Below the pieces are notes generated by a model. That model made no database searches and had not been told where the DNA came from. It worked only from the letters and a program-made list of their open reading frames with translations. Source: an uncultured Acidobacteriia bacterium (lineage in GTDB: Bacteria; Acidobacteriota; Terriglobia; Bryobacterales; Bryobacteraceae). From it: a stretch of DNA of 50,894 nt. Below are positions 1 to 6,548 of this stretch, piece by piece. The first letter of the stretch is position 1. Each line of letters starts with the position of its first letter. The DNA lies in assembly GCA_903900705.1 (NCBI GenBank), contig CAIUOG010000151.1, forward strand, positions 1 to 50,894. The letters run 5' to 3'. The translations under genes were made by a program, and so were the position numbers.

Positions 1-156
1 AAGGAGATCCTGCGCCTGCGGGGGCTGATGACGAGCGGGCGCGTTCGTCACCCTGGTGGGAATATCGACGCCGGAACAGCCGCACAGGTGGCGAGCCTCC
101 TGGCGCGCACCTTCCCCGGGCAGGATCTGACGCGGCCGGTCAGCGTAGAGATTTAG
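1..156 (+). CDS. C-terminal end of an unidentified protein (partial)
   Basis: Reading from base 1 gives an open frame of 51 codons ending in TAG at 154-156; the start lies outside the window. The residues (ending RPVSVEI) are Arg/Gly/Ala-rich and include an amphipathic stretch around QVASLLART. No family motif is recognisable in so short a piece. The next gene starts about 65 bp downstream on the same strand, so the two could be co-transcribed. A chance open frame cannot be excluded, because GC-rich DNA often stays open, but the absence of any competing gene here favours a real gene end. Confidence 0.45.
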   Translation, partial: KEILRLRGLMTSGRVRHPGGNIDAGTAAQVASLLARTFPGQDLTRPVSVEI

Positions 157-179
157 CCGTGCCGGAGGGAGGCTGCACG

Positions 180-188
180 CTACACTGA
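180..188 (+). promoter_or_regulatory. CTACACTGA element, possible -10 region
   Basis: The 9-mer CTACACTGA lies upstream of the alpha/beta hydrolase. The same 9-mer occurs upstream of the rhodanese gene (32396-32404) and, on the minus strand, upstream of the Ser/Thr kinase gene. TACACT is a plausible -10 hexamer. No convincing TTGACA-like -35 is visible, so the promoter role is inferred. Confidence 0.3.
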
Positions 189-220
189 TCTGTGAAAAAG
201 GGATCTCTTGTAAAGGCCTT

Positions 221-1741
221 TTGCGAACTTCCATGACAGCAAACCCGGTCCGGCAAATCCTCAGCGGTTGTGTACTCGCCTGCGCGCTGTTCCTCGCCGG
301 CTGCGCGGGGTCGCAGAAGATCTCCGCCATTGATCGTCTCAAGCCTTGCAAGGCCGCCGACGGCCTCGGCGACGCCTATTGCGGCACGCTTGACGTTTTT
401 GAAGACCGCGCCGCCAAAACCGGACGCAGGATTCCTTTGCGCATCATCCTGTTGCCGGCGCTCAAACAGAATCCCGCGCCGGATCCGCTGTTCTTTCTGG
501 CCGGAGGGCCGGGGCAGGGCGCGGCGGAGCTTGCCAAAGATCTGCAGGACCCCTTCCGCCAGGTGGAGACGGATCGCGACATTGTGCTGGTGGACCAGCG
601 CGGCACCGGCAAATCCAACCCTCTCGATTGCAAACCCGATGGAAAATCCGCCGCCGATGATGAGGACGACGACGCCGGCGACTCCGCCGCGCAGATGGTC
701 CGCCGGCTGCAGGCCTGTGCAGAAAAGCTGAAAAGCAGGGCCGACCTTTCGAAATACACCACGCCGATTGCGATGGACGATCTGGACGACGTCCGCCAGT
801 ATCTTGGCTACGCCAAAATCGACATCTATGGCGGTTCTTACGGCACCCGCGCCGCGCTGGTCTATGCCCGCCGTCACGCGGACCACACGCGCGCCGTGAT
901 TATTGACGGCGTCGCGCCGACAGACATGCGGCTGCCCCTCTACATGGCGCGCGACAGCCAGCGTGCGCTGGATCTGCTGATGCGGGACTGTGAAAAAGAT
1001 GAAGGCTGCAACAAGCGCTTCCCGAACCTCAAAATCCGGCTCACCACGCTGCTGGAAAAGCTGACCGCGCACCCGCAGCACACCCGCTACGTACATCCCC
1101 GCACGGGCGAGGAAAAAGATCTGGATGTCCGGCGGCTCACGCTGTCCGGCGTGCTGTTCTCGTCGCTCTATTCACCCGTCACGGCTTCGCTGGTGCCACT
1201 GCTGATTGAGCAGGCCGAAAAGGGCAACTACGCGCCATTCTTCGCTTTGGGGGCCGCCTTCGATCCCACCGCTTCCGGACTGGCACAGGGCATGCATTTC
1301 TCCGTGGTCTGCGCGGAAGACGCGCCGCGCATTGAACCGGGCCAGATCGCGAAGGAAACCGCCGGCACGTTCCTCGGACCGGAGATGGCCGAGGCGCGCA
1401 TCAAGCCCTGTGAAACGTGGCCACGGGAACCGATGGATCCCGCGTATTACCAGAACACTCCGTCCGACCTTCCGGCGCTGATTCTTTCGGGCGAACTCGA
1501 CCCCGTTACGCCGCCCGTCTGGGGACAACAGATTGCCTCCCAATGGAAGAATTCGAGGCACGTGGTGGTGCCCGGCACCGGGCACGGGGCATGGGCTTCC
1601 GGTTGCACCATGAAGCTGATGGTGCAGTTCCTCAACGATGGCAGCGCGCAGAAACTGGATACCAGCTGCGTGAACAAAGTGCAGCGGCCTCCGTTCTTCC
1701 TGGGGCCCGCCGGACCCGATCCCATGGCCGGAGCGAAATAA
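221..1741 (+). CDS. Secreted alpha/beta hydrolase lipoprotein, TAP-like C-terminal domain
   Basis: This is a 506-residue alpha/beta-hydrolase of the proline iminopeptidase/tripeptidyl aminopeptidase type, expected to cleave short peptides from the N-terminus outside the cytoplasm. A lipoprotein signal ends in the lipobox LAGC (Cys28). The oxyanion-hole region reads FLAGGPGQGA. The nucleophile elbow GGSYG places the catalytic Ser at 206. Asp427 (in GELDPVTP) and His455 (in GTGHG) complete the triad inside the TAP-like C-terminal region. The frame opens at TTG 221 with AAGG just upstream; ATG 233 is an equally reasonable start and keeps the whole signal peptide. The ABC exporter genes follow after 16 bp, so the three probably form one transcript. 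Substrate specificity is unknown. Confidence 0.88.
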   Translation: MRTSMTANPVRQILSGCVLACALFLAGCAGSQKISAIDRLKPCKAADGLGDAYCGTLDVFEDRAAKTGRRIPLRIILLPALKQNPAPDPLFFLAGGPGQGAAELAKDLQDPFRQVETDRDIVLVDQRGTGKSNPLDCKPDGKSAADDEDDDAGDSAAQMVRRLQACAEKLKSRADLSKYTTPIAMDDLDDVRQYLGYAKIDIYGGSYGTRAALVYARRHADHTRAVIIDGVAPTDMRLPLYMARDSQRALDLLMRDCEKDEGCNKRFPNLKIRLTTLLEKLTAHPQHTRYVHPRTGEEKDLDVRRLTLSGVLFSSLYSPVTASLVPLLIEQAEKGNYAPFFALGAAFDPTASGLAQGMHFSVVCAEDAPRIEPGQIAKETAGTFLGPEMAEARIKPCETWPREPMDPAYYQNTPSDLPALILSGELDPVTPPVWGQQIASQWKNSRHVVVPGTGHGAWASGCTMKLMVQFLNDGSAQKLDTSCVNKVQRPPFFLGPAGPDPMAGAK

Positions 1742-1757
1742 TGCCGGAGCAAATGAA

Positions 1758-2489
1758 ATGATTCAGGCCGAAAATCTCCGGAAATCCTTCGGAACCGTGT
1801 ATGCCGTGAACGGAGTTTCCTTTACGGCTCCCGATGGCGTTGTTACCGGGTTGCTGGGGCCCAACGGGGCGGGGAAGACCACCTCGCTGCGCATGGTCTA
1901 CGGCCTGATGCGGCCGGACAGCGGGACGATCCGCGTGGATGATTGCGATGTGGTGGCGGACCCCGTGGGGGCGCAGCGGAAGCTCGGCGTGCTGTCGGAC
2001 ATGTCCGGTCTCTATCCGCGCCTCACCTCGCGGGAGCATATACGCTATTTCGGTCAGTTGCAGGGCGTGCCCGCCGACGAACTGGAGAAGCGCATGGAGA
2101 AGCTGATCGAGATCATCGATCTGAAGTCCATCGCGGACCGCCGCGCGGGTGGCTTCTCGCATGGCGAACGCACGAAGGTTGCCCTCGCCAGAGCCCTGGT
2201 CCACAACCCGCAGAATATTCTTCTGGATGAGCCGACCAACGGTCTGGACGTGATGAGCACGCGCGCTGTGCGCGAGGTGATCCGGCACCTGAAATCCGAA
2301 AACCGCTGCGTGGTGTTTTCGAGCCACGTGATGCAGGAAGTCTCGGCGCTGTGCGATCGCATTGTGGTGATAGCCCGGGGGCGTGTGGTGGCGGAAGGCT
2401 CCGCCGGGGAACTGATTGAACTCTCCGGCAAGACGACGCTCGAAGACGCGTTTGTTGTGCTGGCGGGCCCGCAGGGCGAAGCCGAATGA
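1758..2489 (+). CDS. natA: ABC transporter ATP-binding protein, NatA-like
   Basis: This 243-residue ATPase subunit would power the export pump formed with the permease encoded next. It carries Walker A GPNGAGKTT (residues 34-42), a signature region FSHGERTKVALARAL in which the usual LSGGQ is replaced by FSHGE, Walker B ILLDEPTNGLD and a switch His in SSHVMQE. Length and the divergent signature match the Na+-efflux NatA/drug-export subfamily. ATG 1758 lies 16 bp after the hydrolase stop, and the permease begins 16 bp after this gene. The sodium substrate is an inference from family resemblance; other substrates handled by ABC-2 exporters are possible. Confidence 0.9.
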   Translation: MIQAENLRKSFGTVYAVNGVSFTAPDGVVTGLLGPNGAGKTTSLRMVYGLMRPDSGTIRVDDCDVVADPVGAQRKLGVLSDMSGLYPRLTSREHIRYFGQLQGVPADELEKRMEKLIEIIDLKSIADRRAGGFSHGERTKVALARALVHNPQNILLDEPTNGLDVMSTRAVREVIRHLKSENRCVVFSSHVMQEVSALCDRIVVIARGRVVAEGSAGELIELSGKTTLEDAFVVLAGPQGEAE

Positions 2490-2505
2490 AGAGGGGGGAA
2501 TCCGT

Positions 2506-3681
2506 ATGAATCTGTCGGCCATTCGCATTATTGCCCAAAAAGAACTGACCGATAGTTCCCGTGATCGCCGCGCCATGTACGCCCTCGTCTTCAGCACGCT
2601 CGTCGGGCCGTTGCTGATCGGCTTCATGCTGAACCAGATTGCGGGCCAGGAGAAGGCCGCGCATGAAATCAAAGTGCCGGTGGTCGGCGCGCAGTACTCC
2701 CCGCTCCTGATCAACTGGCTGAAACAGCAGCCCGGCGTGGAAGTGGTGACAGGTCCGGCCGACCCGGAAGCCGCGGTGCGCGACCGTAAATCGGACTTCG
2801 TGGTGGTTGTGGAGAAAGACTTCGCCGAAAAGTTCCGCGATACCCGCCCCGCGCCTGTGCAGTTGTATTCCGATTCCACGCGCCAGAACACGCGCGCGAA
2901 GGTGCGGCGCATTCGTTCTCTGCTGAACCGGTTTAATTCGGAGATTGCGGGTTTGCGGCTGATCGCCCGGGGCGTGAGCCCGTCTATCGCCAGCGCTCTC
3001 AAGCTGGAAGAGGTGGAAGTTTCCAACGCCGCCCAGCGCGCCGCGACCATCTTCAACATCATTCCGATGTTCCTGATACTGGCTGCGTTTTCCACCGGTA
3101 TGCAGATTGCCACCGATTCCACGGCGGGTGAGCGGGAACGCGGTTCGCTGGAACCGTTGCTGCTCAATCCGGTGCCGCGCTGGCAACTGGTGACCGGCAA
3201 ATGGCTGGCCGCAACGCTCGCCGCGCTGGCCGGCATGGTGATTACGCTGGTCATCACGGCGAAAGTTCTTTCGAGTCTGCCGCTGGAAGATCTGGGGGTG
3301 CGCTATCACCTGGGGCAGCATGAAATTCTTCTCCTCGTGCTGACGATTGCGCCGATTGCGATGATGGCGCCGGCGATTCAGATGTACCTCGCGTGCTTTG
3401 CGAAGTCCTTCAAAGAAGCGCAGAGCTACATGGGCTTTCTGGTGTTTGCCGTCACGATTCCGGGTGTTCTGTCGAGTTTCTATCCCATCAACAACCAGCC
3501 GTGGCTGCACCCGATTCCGATTCTGGGACAGTATGCGGCATCCATGGATATTCTGGCCGGGAAGCCGCCCTCGATGGTGGGTATGATCGTGTCCGCGGCG
3601 GCTTCGGTGGCGATGGTTGGGTTGTTCCTCGGGCTGGCGACAAAGCTGCTTTCGGCGGAGAAGATCATCTTTGGCCGGTAG
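2506..3681 (+). CDS. natB: ABC-2 type permease, NatB-like
   Basis: This 391-residue inner-membrane permease is the partner of the ATPase encoded 16 bp upstream. ATG 2506 is chosen over upstream in-frame codons because GAGGGGGGAA at 2491-2500 is a strong ribosome-binding site. One hydrophobic segment lies near the N-terminus (YALVFSTLVGPLLIGFML), followed by a large extracytoplasmic domain of about 160 residues. About five further membrane segments fill the C-terminal half. This layout is typical of NatB/YhaP-like ABC-2 exporters. The exported molecule cannot be read from sequence; Na+ is the family precedent. Confidence 0.87.
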   Translation: MNLSAIRIIAQKELTDSSRDRRAMYALVFSTLVGPLLIGFMLNQIAGQEKAAHEIKVPVVGAQYSPLLINWLKQQPGVEVVTGPADPEAAVRDRKSDFVVVVEKDFAEKFRDTRPAPVQLYSDSTRQNTRAKVRRIRSLLNRFNSEIAGLRLIARGVSPSIASALKLEEVEVSNAAQRAATIFNIIPMFLILAAFSTGMQIATDSTAGERERGSLEPLLLNPVPRWQLVTGKWLAATLAALAGMVITLVITAKVLSSLPLEDLGVRYHLGQHEILLLVLTIAPIAMMAPAIQMYLACFAKSFKEAQSYMGFLVFAVTIPGVLSSFYPINNQPWLHPIPILGQYAASMDILAGKPPSMVGMIVSAAASVAMVGLFLGLATKLLSAEKIIFGR

Positions 3682-3687
3682 CGGGCC

Positions 3688-3693
3688 GATAAT
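3688..3693 (+). promoter_or_regulatory. Possible -10 hexamer GATAAT close to the VOC gene start
   Basis: GATAAT ends 6 nt before ATG 3700. If used as a -10 element, transcription would begin at or near the start codon, giving a leaderless message. The site sits between two closely spaced co-directional genes, so read-through from natB is an alternative. AGAGG directly before the ATG is too close for a good ribosome-binding site. Confidence 0.25.
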
Positions 3694-3699
3694 AGAGGC

Positions 3700-4017
3700 A
3701 TGCTTCTCGATCAGCTCGATCACGTCGCCATTCCCGTTCAGGACATAGCCACATCCGTCGAATGGTACACGCGCACGTTTCAATGCCGCGTGAAGTATCA
3801 GGACGCCACCTGGGCGCTGCTGGGCTTTGGTAATATCGACGTCGCCCTGGTAATTCCGGAGCAGCATCCCGCGCATCTCGGCTTCGTGAGCCCCGAGGCC
3901 GAAAAGTACGGCGCGCTGAAGACGCATCGCGATGGTACGCGTTCCTGTTACGTGAGCGACCCTTCGGGCAATGCGGTCGAAATCCTGGCTGCGGATTCCA
4001 TGCCCCCCAAAGGCTAG
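3700..4017 (+). CDS. VOC (glyoxalase/bleomycin-resistance fold) family protein
   Basis: This 105-residue single-domain member of the vicinal oxygen chelate superfamily opens with LDHVAIPVQDIATSVEWYT, the classic first beta-alpha unit. It ends with a DPSGNAVEIL strand, and candidate metal ligands are His8, His59 and Glu94. The length suits a half-barrel that dimerises to form the active site. It is most like methylmalonyl-CoA epimerase/lactoylglutathione-lyase-type proteins but is shorter, so no reaction is assigned. The start is 18 bp after natB. The stop overlaps by 4 bp the stop of the convergent radical SAM gene. Confidence 0.85.
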   Translation: MLLDQLDHVAIPVQDIATSVEWYTRTFQCRVKYQDATWALLGFGNIDVALVIPEQHPAHLGFVSPEAEKYGALKTHRDGTRSCYVSDPSGNAVEILAADSMPPKG

Positions 4018-5084
4018 AGAGAGATCTGGACCAGGCCGCTCCGGCGCAGCATGTTCGCCGTCGGGAGGCCCGTTCTGACGAAGGCCTTTTCACAATCCGC
4101 GCCGGAGGGCCCGTACATGCTGCCTTCCATATAGGCGAGGCCCGGGCATCGCGAACAACTGCCCACGTGCCCGCAACCGGAGCAGACAGGCAGGTCGCGA
4201 GCGCGGATGGCGCGCACTTCCCTGAGTTTTTCTGAGTCGCGCCAGATCCGGGTAAACGCCTGCTCCCGCACGTTGCCGCAAGGCAGGGGGAACTGCACGC
4301 AGGGGTAGAGATTCCCGTGCGGCGAGATGTAGCAGGAGGTGTGGCCGGCGCTGCAGGGCGTACCGTCGAGCGTAGCGTCATCCACCGGCCCGGGCAGCGC
4401 GCGAAACGCCGCCACATCGCCCACCAGAGACTCTTTTGAATACACCTGGGAAAGCTCATCGCGGCTGATGTTCAGGCTCAGCGGGGAGCGATCCCCGTTC
4501 CAATGCGGCGTGATGGTGGGGTCGATGGTGAACTCCGCGTCGAGTTCGCGCGCCAGACTCTGCACGCCATCGAAATCGGTGGCATTCGATTTCATCAGCA
4601 CGCAGGCGATCACGACATGCACGCCGTTGTCGCGCAGCAGGCGAATCGCGCGCAGGGAGCGGTGGAGCGACCCGCGCACCTTCGTAATGGCGTCATGCGC
4701 TTCGGGGCGGTGCGAATAGATGCTGATCTGCACCTGATGGACGCCCAGTTCGCGAATCCACGCTATTTCCTTCGCGCCGGCCAACATCCCGTTCGTCTTC
4801 AGTTTGATGTCGAAACCGCGCAGACGGGCGTGGCGGACAATCTGTTCAAGGTCGCGGCGCAGAAAGATCTCGCCGCCGCTGAGGGTCAGGAAAAACACGC
4901 CCGCGGCCGCCATCTGATCCAGCAGGTCGCGCAGTTCCGCAAGACTGAGTTCGCTGTGATCGTCATGATCGAGATAGCAGTGGACGCAGCGTTCGTTGCA
5001 GGCCCAGGTGAGATCGATATGCACGCTCAGCGGGATGCCGCGTTCGGCCGCCCGCTGGTTGAGCTTTCCCATCAGGCCGCTCAT
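4014..5084 (-). CDS. Radical SAM/SPASM peptide-modifying enzyme (PqqE-like)
   Basis: This 356-residue radical SAM protein has the 4Fe-4S/SAM motif as CNERCVHC (Cys29, Cys33, Cys36). SAM-binding LSGGEIFLR follows, and the C-terminal SPASM region is Cys-rich (TPCSAG, SCYISPHGNLYPC, then CSGCGHVGSCSRC and a last Cys in GADC), expected to hold auxiliary Fe-S clusters. Enzymes of this architecture modify ribosomal peptides (PqqE, AlbA, thioether and cyclophane synthases). Its ATG overlaps the stop of the PqqD-like gene (ATGA), implying coupled synthesis with that probable leader-binding partner. It is the last gene of a four-gene leftward chain. The substrate is not known; the 58-residue peptide at 9341-9517 is the best local candidate. 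AnSME-type sulfatase maturation is an alternative, but no sulfatase is nearby. Confidence 0.9.
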   Translation of the reverse strand: MSGLMGKLNQRAAERGIPLSVHIDLTWACNERCVHCYLDHDDHSELSLAELRDLLDQMAAAGVFFLTLSGGEIFLRRDLEQIVRHARLRGFDIKLKTNGMLAGAKEIAWIRELGVHQVQISIYSHRPEAHDAITKVRGSLHRSLRAIRLLRDNGVHVVIACVLMKSNATDFDGVQSLARELDAEFTIDPTITPHWNGDRSPLSLNISRDELSQVYSKESLVGDVAAFRALPGPVDDATLDGTPCSAGHTSCYISPHGNLYPCVQFPLPCGNVREQAFTRIWRDSEKLREVRAIRARDLPVCSGCGHVGSCSRCPGLAYMEGSMYGPSGADCEKAFVRTGLPTANMLRRSGLVQISL

Positions 5085-5365
5085 GCCGGTTCCGTTCGAA
5101 GCAGCAGGATTCCATGCCCGGCCAGCGCCCGCGCGAATTCCTCCGCGTCGGCCAGCGCGGTGTCTGAGTCAATTTCGCTCACGCCGCAGATTTCGCGTTC
5201 CACGATTTCGCGCAGCGACGTTGTGCCATCGGCCGCCTGCCAGATGGCGGTGCCGGTTTCGTTCAGGTTGAAGAGGGACGAATCCGCCGGATTCATGACG
5301 ATTACCTCGCCGTCGAAGACGCGCGCCGCGACGTTTGCCGCCCGCAGCGGATAGAGTTCGCTCAC
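5081..5365 (-). CDS. PqqD-like peptide chaperone (RiPP recognition element)
   Basis: This 94-residue PqqD-family protein would bind a precursor leader and present it to the radical SAM enzyme. GTG 5365 is chosen because it overlaps the upstream stop (GTGA) and has GGGAG about 8 nt before it; the frame extends further upstream but would run into the kinase gene. The pattern RVFDGEVIVMNPADSSLFNLNETGTAIWQ is the hallmark of the fold (paired strands, then the helix containing the conserved Trp), followed by a helical C-terminus. The stop overlaps the radical SAM start by 4 nt. PqqD homologues also accompany HprK-like kinases in lasso-peptide and polysaccharide loci, which matches the gene before it. 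Confidence 0.88.
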   Translation of the reverse strand: MSELYPLRAANVAARVFDGEVIVMNPADSSLFNLNETGTAIWQAADGTTSLREIVEREICGVSEIDSDTALADAEEFARALAGHGILLLRTEPA

Positions 5366-6171
5366 CTGATCAGCTCCCAAACCAGCGCCTCCGGCCGGAA
5401 AGACAAACGGCACACCGGCACTGTTTCGATGAAGTCTTCCGCAATGGCAAATACCTGTTCCACCAGTTTCGGATCCTGCGCGAAGAACAGAATGTTGCGC
5501 AGCAGCATTCGCAGCGCCTCCGCGCGGCCCAGTTGCCCAATCCGGTTCCCGGACGCCTGTTCCAGGAAGTATAGCGCGCCCAGCGGCGCATGGATGTTCT
5601 CCCCCGCCTTGCCGAGTTCGCCGGCAAACGGGGTGCCGAAGGCCTGATAGCCACTTTTTCGCCCACAGTCGGGCCCGCCGTCACCTTTCCGCACGTAGGA
5701 TACTTCGTCGGTGAGCAGGCAGACGTCGGGCGGGGCGAGCCGGGAAAGGGTGGTTTTGCCCGCGCCGGAAACTCCGGAGAACACGAAGGCCTTCCCGTTG
5801 CGTACCGCGCTTGCCGCATGCAGCAGAAAGCCGCTCCCGGCGCGGGCCAGTTCAAGCGAGTGGATGATCCGGATCACGGAATCGATGCTGTGCCTGTTGG
5901 CGCTTTGCCGCACCTGTCCGCGCCGCGTCTTCGGATCGTACCGGGCCATGAAATCGCCGCGCCGCATTTCCCACGCCTCGCCATCGAACCGCACGGCCAG
6001 GTCTTCATCGGGAGACTGGAGCAGAGGCGGAGTCAGTTCCACCTCCAGCACAATGGGTGCGCCGTCCGTTTCCGCGCCGGTGAATGCGGCATACTGTTGC
6101 CGGAGAATCCCGAGGAAGACCGGATCGTCTGTTGCGATTCGCACGGCCAGGCCGCCAATCGTGACAATCAT
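5362..6171 (-). CDS. HprK-like serine kinase family protein
   Basis: This 269-residue P-loop protein resembles the C-terminal catalytic domain of HPr kinase/phosphorylase. Walker A is GVSGAGKTT (133-141), preceded by the conserved His119 in LLHAAS. LLTDEVSYV (152-160) holds the Walker-B-like Asp155. It lacks the N-terminal domain of true HprK, and no HPr gene is nearby. Homologues in lasso-peptide clusters phosphorylate a Ser of the precursor, so a peptide-directed kinase is the preferred idea. The ATG overlaps the stop of the peptidase gene (ATGA) and its own stop overlaps the PqqD-like start (GTGA). Kinase activity and target are inferred. Confidence 0.87.
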   Translation of the reverse strand: MIVTIGGLAVRIATDDPVFLGILRQQYAAFTGAETDGAPIVLEVELTPPLLQSPDEDLAVRFDGEAWEMRRGDFMARYDPKTRRGQVRQSANRHSIDSVIRIIHSLELARAGSGFLLHAASAVRNGKAFVFSGVSGAGKTTLSRLAPPDVCLLTDEVSYVRKGDGGPDCGRKSGYQAFGTPFAGELGKAGENIHAPLGALYFLEQASGNRIGQLGRAEALRMLLRNILFFAQDPKLVEQVFAIAEDFIETVPVCRLSFRPEALVWELIR

Positions 6172-6521
6172 GCCGCGTTCCGCAACTGCCAGCGGATATG
6201 CAGGCGGCGCAGCAGGCCGGGCGTCTCCTCAATTTCTTCCAGCAAGCCGAGCACGTCGGCGGCGTTGCGCGGCGGGTCATCCTGATCCAGGCCGTCACCC
6301 CGGGTCACCACCAGGCCGGCTGTCACGGACCGGACACGATGCAGTTGCACCCCGGACTCGCACCGAACCAGGACCACATCACCTGCCGCAATGCGCTCCA
6401 GGGAACTCCTGCGGATTCGCACCAGGCTGCCTGGGTAAAGGAACGGCACCATGCTGGTTCCGTTGACCCGCAGGCGAAGGTGTCCCGACATCGCCAGACT
6501 TTCCAGCGCCAGCTGCAGCAT
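6168..6521 (-). CDS. S26-type (signal-peptidase-like) peptidase, apparently soluble
   Basis: This 117-residue protein resembles S24/S26 peptidases. VNGTSMVPFLYPG places the nucleophile Ser23, GDVVLVR is the conserved strand, LHRV gives His61, and TRGDGLDQDD supplies acidic residues (Asp76-Asp82). A Ser/His/Asp arrangement with no Lys general base is that of ER/archaeal/SipW-type signal peptidases. There is no membrane segment, unlike genuine signal peptidases, so a cytoplasmic substrate is likely; a leader peptide is possible. The start at 6521 has AGGAAG 4 nt upstream. It is the first gene of the leftward chain and overlaps the kinase start by 4 nt. Confidence 0.82.
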   Translation of the reverse strand: MLQLALESLAMSGHLRLRVNGTSMVPFLYPGSLVRIRRSSLERIAAGDVVLVRCESGVQLHRVRSVTAGLVVTRGDGLDQDDPPRNAADVLGLLEEIEETPGLLRRLHIRWQLRNAA

Positions 6522-6548
6522 GCTTCCTGATTGTATAGTGGGCTTTCC
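6522..6548. promoter_or_regulatory. 27-bp divergent promoter region
   Basis: Only 27 bp separate the two divergent start codons. Rightward, TATAGT (6534-6539) ends 9 nt before ATG 6549, so a transcript would have almost no leader. Leftward, the complement contains TACAAT followed by AGGAAG and the ATG. The overlapping -10-like sequences suggest the two transcripts compete or are co-regulated. No clear -35 elements are seen. Confidence 0.35.

Noticed and set aside
4014-5413. A PQQ biosynthesis locus
   Set aside because: PqqD- and PqqE-like genes are present, but there is no PqqA with its Glu/Tyr core, no PqqB and no PqqC.
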